Source of the DNA: an uncultured Alphaproteobacteria bacterium
GTDB lineage: Bacteria; Pseudomonadota; Alphaproteobacteria; HIMB59; GCA-002718135
DNA: 64,000 nt
Direction of reading: 5' to 3'
Assembly (NCBI GenBank): GCA_902623255.1
Contig: CACNSY010000001.1
Coordinates: 143,463-207,462 of the forward strand
Every line of letters begins with the position of its first letter. Position 1 is the stretch's first letter. The translations under genes were made by a program, and so were the position numbers. The notes below the pieces were generated by a model. That model was not told where the DNA came from. It did not search any database and worked only from the letters and a program-made list of their open reading frames with translations. Below, one piece after another: positions 1 through 9,726 of this stretch.

Positions 1-1000
1 AAATGACTACATCTTCAGGCTCTAAATGTAAATGTTGATGAGAATTATAAGCTATTCTGAAAAGGGCAGATCTCTTTTCACCCTGACTACCAGTACAAAT
101 TATTACTAAATTTTCTCTTGGTATATAAGAAGCTTCATCTTCACTAATAAAAATTTCATCATCTGCAACATAGCCACATTTTCTTGCTACTTCGATATTT
201 TTTTTCATACTCCTTCCAACAAGAGCAACCTTTCTTTTATTTTTTTTTGCTGCTTGAATAATATTTTTCATTCTTGCAATATTTGAAGAAAAACAGGTAA
301 CAACAATTCTATTAGAAAATCTTGAAAATATACTTGTCAATTCATCCCTAACATCACTTTCAGATTCTGATTTACCAGGAACATTTGCGTTAGTAGAATC
401 ACCTATTAAGGCAAGTAATCCATCATTTCCTAATTTTTCAAATTTTTCTTTTGAAAATGAGTCTCCTAAAGTAGGTGAATGATCTATTTTCCAATCAGCA
501 GTATGAAGTAATGATCCATATGTTGTTTTAATTACTATTGCAGTTGGTTCAGGAATTGAGTGTGTAGTTGGAATAAAACTTATATCAAAATTATTGAGTA
601 TTAATTTCTTATCTAGATTTATCTCTTCTAAAGTAAACCCATCTACTTTATTGAATTCTTTTAACCTATTTTCGATAAGAAATTTTGCAAATTTACTTGC
701 ATATACAGGGCATTTAATTTTATTTGCTAAGAACGCAACAGCTCCTGCATGATCTTCATGACCATGGCTGATAATAATAGCCTCGAGATTATCTTCTAAA
801 CTTTCAATATGATCTATTTTTGGTACCAATAAATCTACACCAGGAAACTTTTCATCTGCAAATGAAAGACCTAAATCTATCATTATCCATTTTCCATCAC
901 ATCCATAAAGATAACAATTTGCACCTATTTCTCCAATACCCCCAAGAGATAAAAAGTGTAGTCCTTCATTAAAATCATTTAGTTGTAAATTATTACTCAT
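1..1000 (-). CDS. rnj: Ribonuclease J (3' part cut by window edge)
   Basis: This is a metallo-beta-lactamase/beta-CASP ribonuclease that processes and degrades RNA in the cytoplasm. The first 333 codons are visible and the frame is still open at position 1. The zinc-binding signature HGHEDH lies at residues 79-84 after a typical N-terminal strand region ending in MIDLGLSF, and further conserved blocks (HTADWKID, IGDSTN, TGSQGE) follow in order. The ATG at 998-1000 overlaps the end of coaX by 8 bases, so the two are probably co-transcribed. The order nuoN-birA-coaX-rnj is common in alphaproteobacteria. The C-terminal part is outside the window. Confidence 0.93.
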   Translation of the reverse strand, partial: MSNNLQLNDFNEGLHFLSLGGIGEIGANCYLYGCDGKWIMIDLGLSFADEKFPGVDLLVPKIDHIESLEDNLEAIIISHGHEDHAGAVAFLANKIKCPVYASKFAKFLIENRLKEFNKVDGFTLEEINLDKKLILNNFDISFIPTTHSIPEPTAIVIKTTYGSLLHTADWKIDHSPTLGDSFSKEKFEKLGNDGLLALIGDSTNANVPGKSESESDVRDELTSIFSRFSNRIVVTCFSSNIARMKNIIQAAKKNKRKVALVGRSMKKNIEVARKCGYVADDEIFISEDEASYIPRENLVIICTGSQGEKRSALFRIAYNSHQHLHLEPEDVVI

Positions 1001-1754
1001 AAAAATATTTGATACCGATCTCTTTTATTCCTTCTAATGTTAAATGTTCCATATATATAGGTTTATAAATAATTTTATCCCTAAATATTTTACCTAGACC
1101 ACCCGTAATATAGACTTTGGGCTTAAAATTATTCTCCTTAATAATTTGCTTTAATATGCCATTAACTGCATGCAAATAACCAAAATAGAAACCTGATTGA
1201 ATAGAAGAGGATGTATTATTATTAACAATTTTATTTGATTTTGAGATTTTTGAAGTTTTTATTAACTCAGCATTTTTTAAAAGTGTCTCCATTGAAAGAT
1301 TTATACCTGGAAAAATTAATCCACCTAAATATTGATTACTTTTAATGACATCAAAAGTAGTAGCTGTACCAAAGTCGACAATTATACAGTCTTTGATTTT
1401 ATTACTATATACATAGGCATAGTTTGCTATTCGATCACTTCCAATTTGATTTAAATTATAATTAATACTATTTCTAAATGGTATTTTTTTTGGATTAATT
1501 ACATAAAATTTGAATTTATTTTTTTGAAAAATATTTTTAAAAATTAAATTTAAAGAAGGTACAACAGAGGACAAGATACAAAGTCTATCTTTAAGATTAT
1601 TAATCAACTTTTTGTTAGAGTTAAAAAATTTATTTATTTCTTTTTGTGTAATATTAATTTTTTTTTCTGTTTTTAATCTAATAATTTTATTTAATTTATT
1701 TTTTTTATATAAACCTATAACTATATTAGTATTACCTGCATCTATAACAATCAT
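993..1754 (-). CDS. coaX: Type III pantothenate kinase
   Basis: It phosphorylates pantothenate, the first step of coenzyme A synthesis, in the cytoplasm. The length (253 aa) is normal for CoaX. The phosphate-binding motif DAGNTN is at residues 5-10, GSDRIA at 105-110, and DFGTATTFD at 127-135, followed by GGLIFPG. These are the signature segments of the ASKHA-fold type III enzyme, as opposed to the CoaA type. The start ATG touches the birA stop, and the 3' end overlaps the RNase J start by 8 bases, so it sits in a translationally coupled chain at the end of the nuo operon. Confidence 0.95.
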   Translation of the reverse strand: MIVIDAGNTNIVIGLYKKNKLNKIIRLKTEKKINITQKEINKFFNSNKKLINNLKDRLCILSSVVPSLNLIFKNIFQKNKFKFYVINPKKIPFRNSINYNLNQIGSDRIANYAYVYSNKIKDCIIVDFGTATTFDVIKSNQYLGGLIFPGINLSMETLLKNAELIKTSKISKSNKIVNNNTSSSIQSGFYFGYLHAVNGILKQIIKENNFKPKVYITGGLGKIFRDKIIYKPIYMEHLTLEGIKEIGIKYFYE

Positions 1755-2488
1755 TAAATTATTCTAGCATTATATATATTTTCATAATTAATATTATTTT
1801 TTAAAGTGATTGAACCATCTGGGTTAAGATTATGAAATATTCCTTGTTTTACATATTGTTCATCAATTTTTAAATTAATATTGCCTCCTAAATATAATAA
1901 TCTACTTTTATATTCATTCATAATTTTTTCGTGATTATTTAGTAGTTGTTTAAAATTGTTAAAATACTCTTCCATAATTTCATATACAAAATAAAAATTA
2001 TTAATTTCTTTATTGTATTTATTAATATTAGTTGTTGGATAATTTTCAATTTTTGGAGAAGATACTATATTAACTCCAAAACCAGTATTTATATATTTAT
2101 CACTTTTAATACTAAATATTTCAGAAATTATTCCAGAAATTTTTTCTTTATTAATTAAAATGTCATTTGGCCATTTAATTTGAGTTTTTACATTACAAAT
2201 ATTTTCAATCACAGAACAGATCATATTAGTAATAAAAGCATTATTTAAAAAATGATTTTCTATTGGCAATATATTTTTAGATAAAATAGAAATATAGACA
2301 TTATTTTTTGGACTTTCCCAAGTTGTTCCTCGTCTTCCAAATCCTTTTTTTTGTTCATTTGCCATCAAACATATATTTCTATTATCAATAAGTTTTTTAA
2401 CCTCTGACATTGTAGAATCTACACATTCAATAAAATGAAAATCAAAATTGTTTTTATCTAAAAGATTTTTAATTTTATCTAATGACAT
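1754..2488 (-). CDS. birA: Biotin--[acetyl-CoA-carboxylase] ligase
   Basis: It attaches biotin to the carrier domain of acetyl-CoA carboxylase and similar enzymes. The protein (244 aa) begins directly with the catalytic domain: DSTMSE near residue 24, the biotinyl-AMP loop GRRGTTWESP at 51-60, KWPND at 105-109 and KISGI at 116-120. There is no N-terminal winged helix, so it is a monofunctional ligase and not the biotin repressor. A short C-terminal SH3-like tail is present. It lies 3 bases downstream of nuoN and abuts coaX. Confidence 0.93.
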   Translation of the reverse strand: MSLDKIKNLLDKNNFDFHFIECVDSTMSEVKKLIDNRNICLMANEQKKGFGRRGTTWESPKNNVYISILSKNILPIENHFLNNAFITNMICSVIENICNVKTQIKWPNDILINKEKISGIISEIFSIKSDKYINTGFGVNIVSSPKIENYPTTNINKYNKEINNFYFVYEIMEEYFNNFKQLLNNHEKIMNEYKSRLLYLGGNINLKIDEQYVKQGIFHNLNPDGSITLKNNINYENIYNARII

Positions 2489-2491
2489 TAA

Positions 2492-3928
2492 TCAAATTGT
2501 CAAACTTGCTGATATATTAATCAATAAAGATGGATAAAATATAAAACAAATAATTAAAAACAAACTTAAGAACAGAATAATTTTTGATTGAAAAGAAATT
2601 TTAAAATTAATTATTCCTTCACTTTTACTTTCATCAAAATACATTATCTTAATAATTCTTAAATAATAAAAAGCAGAAATAACACTGGCTAGGACACCAA
2701 GAACTGAAAGTACATATAATTCTTGTTCAATTGCAGCAATGAAAACATAAAACTTTCCAAAAAATCCTATAAATGGAGGGATGCCAGCCATAGATAGCAT
2801 TATTATTGAAATAGAAAGACTTACGATTGGATTACTTTTACTTAACCCTTTTAAATCACTTATATTAATTAAATATTCATTTTTAACTTTTAATGAAAGT
2901 AAAATAGCAAAAATAGCAACATTCATTATCATGTATGAAAACATATAAATTGATGCTGCTTTAATTCCATCATCATTTGCGGCAACTAAAGCTATTAATA
3001 TATAACCTATATGTCCAATAGAACTATAAGCTAATAATCTTTTAATATTTGACTGTGCTATAGCCGCTATAGCTCCAAGAAACATTGAGGCTATTGATAA
3101 AAATAAAATTATTTGACTCCATTCTAAGTAAAAATTTTCAAATGGAACTAAGCAAAAACGATAAATTAAAGCTACTGCAGCAATCTTAGGTACAATAGCA
3201 AAAAAACCTGTAATTGAATTTGGGGCTCCTTCATAAACATCGGGAGTCCACATATGGAAAGGTACGGCTGAAACCTTAAAAGCCAAGCCTACCATCACAA
3301 ATACAAGCCCAAATATTAGACCTAAATTTAAATTATCGTATTTTGATAAATAGAAACTTATATCATCAAAATTCATTGAACCGCTAAATCCATAAATTAA
3401 AGAGAAACCATACAAAAGTATACCCGAAGATAATGCCCCTAAAATAAAGTATTTTACTCCTGACTCAGCTGATGAAATTGAATCTCTTTTTATTGCTGCA
3501 GCAACATAGAGAGATAAACTTTGTAGTTCTATTGCTAGATACATAGACATAAGATTATTTGAAGCAATCATTAACATCATCCCAAGTGTTGAAAATAAAA
3601 ATAAAACAGGAATTTCAAAATTTTTAAGCTTTATGCCTAAGAAATAATCTTTAGAAATGATGATACTAGCTATAGATCCTAATAGAGCTAAAATTTTAAA
3701 AAAATTTATAAAAGAAGAGTGGCTAAATAAACTTTTATAATTTGCAAAATTTGATTCACTATCATTGTAAACAAGCAAAATGGTTAATAATAAAACGAAA
3801 ACTGCTAGATTGGAAGTTTGCCTAAATGCATTCTTTTTTAAAAAAAGGCCAAAAAGTAAACAAACAAAAGAGGAGCATGCTAAAAAAATTTCGGGTATAA
3901 AAAAAATATTGTAAATATTATTTAGCAT
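2492..3928 (-). CDS. nuoN: NADH-quinone oxidoreductase subunit N
   Basis: This is one of three antiporter-like, proton-pumping membrane subunits of complex I. The 478-aa protein is almost entirely hydrophobic, with about 14 predicted helices. The central segment has the lysine- and histidine-containing proton channel blocks typical of this family (VSAVPFHMWTPDVYEG, IKRLLAYSSIGHIGY). The start overlaps the end of nuoM by 11 bases. It is the last nuo gene of the operon, followed by birA. Confidence 0.96.
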   Translation of the reverse strand: MLNNIYNIFFIPEIFLACSSFVCLLFGLFLKKNAFRQTSNLAVFVLLLTILLVYNDSESNFANYKSLFSHSSFINFFKILALLGSIASIIISKDYFLGIKLKNFEIPVLFLFSTLGMMLMIASNNLMSMYLAIELQSLSLYVAAAIKRDSISSAESGVKYFILGALSSGILLYGFSLIYGFSGSMNFDDISFYLSKYDNLNLGLIFGLVFVMVGLAFKVSAVPFHMWTPDVYEGAPNSITGFFAIVPKIAAVALIYRFCLVPFENFYLEWSQIILFLSIASMFLGAIAAIAQSNIKRLLAYSSIGHIGYILIALVAANDDGIKAASIYMFSYMIMNVAIFAILLSLKVKNEYLINISDLKGLSKSNPIVSLSISIIMLSMAGIPPFIGFFGKFYVFIAAIEQELYVLSVLGVLASVISAFYYLRIIKIMYFDESKSEGIINFKISFQSKIILFLSLFLIICFIFYPSLLINISASLTI

Positions 3929-5402
3929 TGGCTATTTCATAATTTGTTATAATTAGTTCAAGTGATAATCTCATAGGATCTAAAAATAGATTTGGAAATA
4001 TACCTAGTAATATTACTGAAATTGCTAAAGGAATTAATATGATTTTCTCTCTTGTGTTTATATCTAAAATATCTGCAAGTTTATTATTAGTTATGGTGCC
4101 AAAAATAATTCTTTTATAAAGGTATAGCATGTAAATAGCGGATAATATTATTCCAAAAGCCGCGCCAATAACAACGTAACTTGAAACTTTAAATGCGCCA
4201 ACAATAACTAAAAACTCTCCAATAAAACCACTAGTCCCAGGTAATCCAACTGATCCCAGCATAAAAATCATGAATACTGTTGCATAAAGTGGCATTCTTT
4301 GAACTAATCCTCCGTAAAATTCAATTTCTCTAGTATGCATTCGATCATAAATAACACCAACACATAAAAATAAAGCTGCTGAGACTAGTCCATGACTAAT
4401 CATTTGCATCATTGCTCCTTCTAAACCTTGTTGATTAACTAAAAAAATTCCAATTGTTACAATTCCCATATGAGCAACGGATGAATATGCAATTAGTTTT
4501 TTTATATCAGTTTGTGCTAGTGCCACTAACGAAGTGTATACTATAGCAACTATACTTAATGTCATAATTAAAGGAATAAAAAACTCTGTTGCTTCTGGAA
4601 GCATGCCTAAAGAGAAACGGATAAAACCATATCCGCCCATTTTTAAAAGTACTCCGGCTAAAATAACAGATCCAGCCGTTGGAGCTTCAACATGGGCATC
4701 GGGCAACCATGTATGAAAAGGCCACATAGGAATTTTAACTGCAAAGGAAGCAAAGAAGGCAAGCCAAAGAAACAACTGAGTATTATAGGAAAAATAATTA
4801 CCTTGTAAGAACTCAATACTCATTGAACTTGTATTTCTATACATCACAATAATAGCAATCAACATGAGTACTGAACCCAAAAGAGTGTAGAGAAAGAATT
4901 TAAAAGAAGCATAGATTCTTCTATTGCCTCCCCATATACCTATGATTAGATACATTGGTATTAATACTGCTTCAAAAAAAATATAAAATAAAAGTATGTC
5001 TATAGAAGCAAACATTCCAATCATTACAGTCTCTAAAAATAAAAAAGAAAGCATGTATTCCTTGACTCTTTTTTTAATATTATTCCAACTAGCTAAAATA
5101 CAAAGTGGGGTCAAAAATGTACTTAATAAAATCATAAAAAGTGAAATACCGTCAACTCCAACATGGTAGAAGAAATTAAAATCATCAAACCATCTAAATT
5201 TTTCTTCATATTGATAAGACGGATTGGAATAATCAAATTGTAGCCAGAGTATTAAACTTAAAATAAATGTTCCTAACGTTGTTAGCAAAGCAGCCCATTT
5301 AATATTAATTGATGTTAATTCATCTTCTTTAATAAAAAGAATAATTAAAGCACCAATTAAAGGTAAAAAAATTATTACTGATACTAACGGCCAGTCAATC
5401 AT
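3918..5402 (-). CDS. nuoM: NADH-quinone oxidoreductase subunit M
   Basis: This is an antiporter-like proton-pumping subunit of complex I in the inner membrane. It is 494 aa, all-helical, with the family blocks PMWPFHTWLPDAHVEAPT and IKKLIAYSSVAHMG and the conserved glutamate helix (LFYIFFEAVLIPMYLIIG) expected for NuoM. It starts one base beyond the end of nuoL's reading frame and overlaps nuoN by 11 bases. Assignment to M rather than L or N rests on both motif details and position. Confidence 0.96.
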   Translation of the reverse strand: MIDWPLVSVIIFLPLIGALIILFIKEDELTSINIKWAALLTTLGTFILSLILWLQFDYSNPSYQYEEKFRWFDDFNFFYHVGVDGISLFMILLSTFLTPLCILASWNNIKKRVKEYMLSFLFLETVMIGMFASIDILLFYIFFEAVLIPMYLIIGIWGGNRRIYASFKFFLYTLLGSVLMLIAIIVMYRNTSSMSIEFLQGNYFSYNTQLFLWLAFFASFAVKIPMWPFHTWLPDAHVEAPTAGSVILAGVLLKMGGYGFIRFSLGMLPEATEFFIPLIMTLSIVAIVYTSLVALAQTDIKKLIAYSSVAHMGIVTIGIFLVNQQGLEGAMMQMISHGLVSAALFLCVGVIYDRMHTREIEFYGGLVQRMPLYATVFMIFMLGSVGLPGTSGFIGEFLVIVGAFKVSSYVVIGAAFGIILSAIYMLYLYKRIIFGTITNNKLADILDINTREKIILIPLAISVILLGIFPNLFLDPMRLSLELIITNYEIANAK

Positions 5403-7310
5403 TTAGTAATATAAAAACCATGTTAAAATTATTACTAAGCCACCAAGCATAGCAAAAGCATAATGAAACAAATACCCTGATTGAAATAAACTTACATAAG
5501 ATGAAGATTTTGAAATAATCCAGGAGACCCCGTTTGGTCCTAAACCATCAATAGTTTTTTCATCCCCTCTTTTCCAGAAAAAGTTTGCTAATTTGAAGAA
5601 AGTTAAAACAAATACTTTATGATATAGCTCATCCACATACCATTTATTTTTAGAAAGAGAATATAAAGGATCTAAATTATAGGAAAGATTTTTTGCTCTG
5701 TTTAAATTATTTGAATATATCAACACACAGACAAGAATTCCAACTGCAACAGCAGACTTTGATATTAATGATTGTGTAAAAGGAAGATATTTATGAGAAC
5801 TTTCTGTTAATAATATAGCATTATCCCAAAATTCTTTTTTATAATATCCAATAAAATAATCAGCAAAGAATATTCCAGAAAAAATAGAACCAATTGCAAG
5901 AATAAATAATGGAGCTGTCATTACTAAAGGTGACTCATGGGCGTGATCATATGTTTTATTATTTGATCTATTTTCACCATGAAATGTTAGGAATAATAAT
6001 CTCCATGAATAAAAAGCAGTAAGTAAAGCAGTTAAAATACCTACTAAATATGCAAAGTATGCTATTCCATTTGAAGCATAGAAAGCATTTTCTAAAATAC
6101 TTTCTTTTGAATAGTAACCAGATAGATATGGGAAACCAATAATTGCAAGAGACCCAATCCACATCATTGAGGCAGTAAAAGGTATTTTTTTGAAAAGCCC
6201 CCCCATTTTTCTCATATCCTGTTCATGATGCATTGCGTGAATTACAGAACCTGCAGAAAGAAATAGAAGAGCTTTAAAAAATGCATGAGTTGTTAAGTGA
6301 AATATTGATGCATTATAAGCTCCTACACCTGCTGCAAAAAACATATATCCCAATTGACTGCATGTTGAATATGCAATGACTCGTTTAATATCATTTTGCG
6401 TTAAGGCGATAGAGGCAGCAAAAATAGCTGTGGCTGCACCAATAAAAGTAATAAATAAATTAGTAAATGTCGCAAACTCATAAAGAGGACTCATTCTTGC
6501 AACTAAAAATACACCAGCAGTTACCATTGTTGCAGCATGTATTAGTGCAGATACAGGAGTAGGTCCCTCCATGGCATCTGGCAACCATGTGTGCAAACCT
6601 AATTGAGCTGATTTGCCCATTGCACCTATGAATAAAAGAAAACATAAAAAATCTAAAGTTGGAAAACTGAATGAAAGGAATTGAATTTGATGCTCACTAA
6701 ATCGATCCACTTGTGAAAATATACTGTCGAAACTTATAGTGCCAAAAATATAAAAAATTCCTGCAATTCCAATTGCGTATCCAAAATCTCCAACTCTGTT
6801 TACAACAAATGCTTTTATGGCAGCTTTATTTGCTGAATCTTTATGGTGCCAAAAACCAATTAATAAATATGAGGCTAGCCCAACACCTTCCCAACCAAAG
6901 AACATTTGCAGCAAGTTATTACTTGATACAAGAACAAGCATAAAAAAAGTAAATAAGCTTAGATAACCCATAAATCTTATTTTTGATGGATCTTCTTCCA
7001 TATAGCCTATTGAATATAAATGAACACAAGCAGAAACAGTTGTAACCACAATGAACATCACAGCAGTTAAAGTGTCTAATCTAATTGACCAATCGACAAT
7101 AAAGTTTCCAGAAGTGATCCAGTTAAGAATAAAAATTATTTCAGTTTCCTTATTATTAATAAACTGAATGAATATTATCCAAGAAAATAAAGTACAAAGA
7201 AAAAGGATTGAAGTTGTTGATATTTGATAAACCTTATAGTTAAACTTTTTACCGAGTAAAAAACAAAAAAGAAAACCAAGTAGAGGTAAAAATATAATTG
7301 AGATTGCCAT
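5403..7310 (-). CDS. nuoL: NADH-quinone oxidoreductase subunit L
   Basis: This is the largest antiporter-like subunit of complex I. Its C-terminal lateral helix lies along the membrane arm. The length (635 aa) is normal. Characteristic blocks include LQMFFGWEGVGLASYLLIGFW, LGLHTWLPDAMEGPTPVSA and IKRVIAYSTCSQLGYM. The C-terminal third is less conserved, as in the family. It follows nuoK by 3 bases. Confidence 0.96.
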   Translation of the reverse strand: MAISIIFLPLLGFLFCFLLGKKFNYKVYQISTTSILFLCTLFSWIIFIQFINNKETEIIFILNWITSGNFIVDWSIRLDTLTAVMFIVVTTVSACVHLYSIGYMEEDPSKIRFMGYLSLFTFFMLVLVSSNNLLQMFFGWEGVGLASYLLIGFWHHKDSANKAAIKAFVVNRVGDFGYAIGIAGIFYIFGTISFDSIFSQVDRFSEHQIQFLSFSFPTLDFLCFLLFIGAMGKSAQLGLHTWLPDAMEGPTPVSALIHAATMVTAGVFLVARMSPLYEFATFTNLFITFIGAATAIFAASIALTQNDIKRVIAYSTCSQLGYMFFAAGVGAYNASIFHLTTHAFFKALLFLSAGSVIHAMHHEQDMRKMGGLFKKIPFTASMMWIGSLAIIGFPYLSGYYSKESILENAFYASNGIAYFAYLVGILTALLTAFYSWRLLFLTFHGENRSNNKTYDHAHESPLVMTAPLFILAIGSIFSGIFFADYFIGYYKKEFWDNAILLTESSHKYLPFTQSLISKSAVAVGILVCVLIYSNNLNRAKNLSYNLDPLYSLSKNKWYVDELYHKVFVLTFFKLANFFWKRGDEKTIDGLGPNGVSWIISKSSSYVSLFQSGYLFHYAFAMLGGLVIILTWFLYY

Positions 7311-7313
7311 CTA

Positions 7314-7619
7314 CTATCCCTTAAGCTGATTAATTTTATTTACTTCTATTGATCCTAAATTTCTAAAAAATACTACAAGAATGGCGAGTCCAATTGCTGC
7401 TTCAGCGGCTGCAACAGTTAGTGTAAGCATTGCGAAGATTTGTCCTGAGATATCATTAATATACGCTGAGAAAGCAATAAAATTAATATTTACTGATAAC
7501 AAGATGAGTTCTATAGACATTAAAATTATAATTAAATTTTTCTTATTTAAAAATATTCCTAAAACACCTAAGGTAAAAATAATTGCGCCGAGAAAAAGAT
7601 AGTGTTCAAGAGTAATCAT
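7314..7619 (-). CDS. nuoK: NADH-quinone oxidoreductase subunit K
   Basis: This small three-helix membrane subunit of complex I takes part in proton translocation. It is 101 aa, the usual length. The two conserved membrane glutamates are present at residues 37 (MSIELILL) and 73 ([10 protein letters not shown]). It lies 3 bases after nuoJ and 3 bases before nuoL. Confidence 0.96.
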   Translation of the reverse strand: MITLEHYLFLGAIIFTLGVLGIFLNKKNLIIILMSIELILLSVNINFIAFSAYINDISGQIFAMLTLTVAAAEAAIGLAILVVFFRNLGSIEVNKINQLKG

Positions 7620-7622
7620 TAA

Positions 7623-8234
7623 TTAAATTCCTTCGCCTATTTTTACTTTTTTCTTTTCTATAGCTGTTGATGCATCAACTGTATTTTGAGAATCTATATT
7701 TTGCCTTTTAACACCACCTTTATCTCTTAATGTAAGTGTAATAGAGCCAATCATTGCAACTAATAAAATTATCCCACATATTTGAAATAAATAAAAATAT
7801 TCAGTGTAGAGTATTTGCCCAATCATTTTTGTATTTTCCACTTCATTAACTATAGGTTGTAGTGGTGTTTGATTGTTATAAATATTAGACGATCTATCTG
7901 TTAAAAAAAGTATTCCAAGTTCAATTACTAGAACTATCCCTAATAATGCTCCAAAAGGTAAATATTGCAAAAAACCTTCTCTCAACTTTACAAAATTTAT
8001 ATCAAGCATCATTACAACAAATAGAAAAAGGACGGCAACAGCTCCAACATATACAACGACAAGGATCATTGCCAAAAATTCAGCACCTAATAAAACAAAG
8101 AGTCCTGATGCGTTAACAAAGCTTAAAATTAAGAACAAAACTGAATGAACTGGATTTTTTGCACTTATAACCATAAGAGCAGAAAGAACTGCAACAGATG
8201 AAAAAAGATAAAATGTTAATGAATAAAGAACCAT
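7623..8234 (-). CDS. nuoJ: NADH-quinone oxidoreductase subunit J
   Basis: This is a five-helix membrane subunit of complex I (203 aa). The helix with the conserved segment VYVGAVAVLFLFVVMML, which contains the flexible part coupling quinone chemistry to pumping, is clear. The C-terminal 35 residues are hydrophilic and poorly conserved. The start follows the nuoI stop by 2 bases. Confidence 0.95.
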   Translation of the reverse strand: MVLYSLTFYLFSSVAVLSALMVISAKNPVHSVLFLILSFVNASGLFVLLGAEFLAMILVVVYVGAVAVLFLFVVMMLDINFVKLREGFLQYLPFGALLGIVLVIELGILFLTDRSSNIYNNQTPLQPIVNEVENTKMIGQILYTEYFYLFQICGIILLVAMIGSITLTLRDKGGVKRQNIDSQNTVDASTAIEKKKVKIGEGI

Positions 8235-8236
8235 TC

Positions 8237-8716
8237 TTATCTATATTTTCTATCGAGATGAATATTTTGAGCAATTTCTTGCTCCCATCTATCTCCATTT
8301 TCTAAAAGTTTATCTTTATTATAAATTAATTCTTCTCTTGTTTCAGTGGCAAATTCAAAATTTGGTCCTTCTACTATCGCATCAACTGGGCAAGATTCTT
8401 GACATAAACCACAGTAAATACATTTAGTCATATCTATATCATATCTTGTTGTTCTTCTGCTTCCATCCTCTCTTGGCTCTGCTTCAATTGTAATTGCCTG
8501 AGCAGGACATACTGCTTCACAAAGTTTACATGCGATACATCTCTCTTCCCCACTTGGATATCTTCTCAAAGCATGCTCACCTCTAAAACGTGGGCTTAAT
8601 GGACCTTTTTCGTGAGGATAATTTATTGTAACTTTTGATTTAAATATGTATTTAAAAGTTAAAAATAGTCCTTGAAATAATTCAAATAAAGTAAAAGATT
8701 TAATTAATTTATACAT
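8237..8716 (-). CDS. nuoI: NADH-quinone oxidoreductase subunit I
   Basis: This is the iron-sulfur subunit holding clusters N6a and N6b, which pass electrons to N2. Two ferredoxin motifs are visible, [12 protein letters not shown] at residues 60-71 and [12 protein letters not shown] at 99-110. I chose the internal ATG (8714-8716), giving 159 aa that begin MYKLIKSFT, the normal N-terminus for the family. An upstream ATG would add seven residues and overlap nuoH by 20 bases. No clear Shine-Dalgarno sequence separates the two options. Confidence 0.95.
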   Translation of the reverse strand: MYKLIKSFTLFELFQGLFLTFKYIFKSKVTINYPHEKGPLSPRFRGEHALRRYPSGEERCIACKLCEAVCPAQAITIEAEPREDGSRRTTRYDIDMTKCIYCGLCQESCPVDAIVEGPNFEFATETREELIYNKDKLLENGDRWEQEIAQNIHLDRKYR

Positions 8717-8717
8717 A

Positions 8718-9719
8718 TTAATTTGGCAGCATGTCAAAATATACTAAAAAACCAGAAGTTGCCACAACCCAAAACAAAGAAAACGGTAGAAAAACTTTCC
8801 ATCCAAGTCTCATTAACTGATCATATCTATATCTTGGGAAAGTTCCTCTAACCCAAATAAATAAAAATAATATAAATATTATTTTTACAGTAAACCAGAT
8901 TACTCCAGGAACAACATTTAATGGGTATACATCAAATGGAGGAAGCCATCCGCCTAAAAAAAGAATGACAGTCATAGAAGACATTAAAATCATACTCGCG
9001 TATTCACCTAAAAAAAATAATACAAATGAAGCAGATGAATATTCAGTAAAAAATCCTGCAACAAGTGTTGATTCATCTTCAGGAAGATCAAAAGGTAATC
9101 TATTTGTTTCAGCTAATGCAGAAATAAAAAAAATAATAAACATAGGTAATAATGGAATTGCAAACCATACAGTCTGCTGAGCTAAAACTATCTTTGATAA
9201 ATTTAAAGAACCTACACATAATAATACTGTAATAATTACAAATCCAATAGATACTTCATATGAAACCATTTGAGCAGCTGATCTTAATGCTCCTAGAAAA
9301 GGATATTGAGAGTTACTAGCCCATCCAGCCATTATTATTCCGTATACTCCAAGAGATGATACTGCAAACAGATACATGATACCTACGTTAATATCAGAGA
9401 CTACCCATCCTGGAGCAAAAGGTATTACTGCCCAACCTGCTAAGCTAAGTACCATTGTTATTATGGGTGCTAAAATAAAAACAATTTTATTTGATCCACT
9501 AGGTATAATATTTTCTTTAGTAATAAGTTTTAATGCATCAGCAAAGCTTTGTAATATACCAAAAGGCCCTACTATATTTGGACCTCTTCTTAATTGAATT
9601 AATGCTAAAACTTTTCTTTCAGCATAAACTAAAAAAGCTACAGATATTAAAACTGGCACAACAACAGCAAGTATTTGGGCAATTATTATTAACCCTGTAA
9701 TTAATATATCATAAGTCAT
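8718..9719 (-). CDS. nuoH: NADH-quinone oxidoreductase subunit H
   Basis: This eight-helix membrane subunit forms most of the quinone-binding chamber of complex I. It is 333 aa. The conserved segments [17 protein letters not shown], the acidic loop [14 protein letters not shown] and the C-terminal [13 protein letters not shown] are all present. It lies directly downstream of nuoG with an 7-base gap. Confidence 0.96.
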   Translation of the reverse strand: MTYDILITGLIIIAQILAVVVPVLISVAFLVYAERKVLALIQLRRGPNIVGPFGILQSFADALKLITKENIIPSGSNKIVFILAPIITMVLSLAGWAVIPFAPGWVVSDINVGIMYLFAVSSLGVYGIIMAGWASNSQYPFLGALRSAAQMVSYEVSIGFVIITVLLCVGSLNLSKIVLAQQTVWFAIPLLPMFIIFFISALAETNRLPFDLPEDESTLVAGFFTEYSSASFVLFFLGEYASMILMSSMTVILFLGGWLPPFDVYPLNVVPGVIWFTVKIIFILFLFIWVRGTFPRYRYDQLMRLGWKVFLPFSLFWVVATSGFLVYFDMLPN

Positions 9720-9726
9720 CTAATTA

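Noticed and set aside
7381-7602. Plus-strand frame opposite nuoK
   Set aside because: It mirrors the nuoK coding sequence; no independent support.
8717-8737. Seven extra N-terminal residues for nuoI
   Set aside because: MTCCQIN has no counterpart in the family and would overlap nuoH; the next ATG gives the normal N-terminus.
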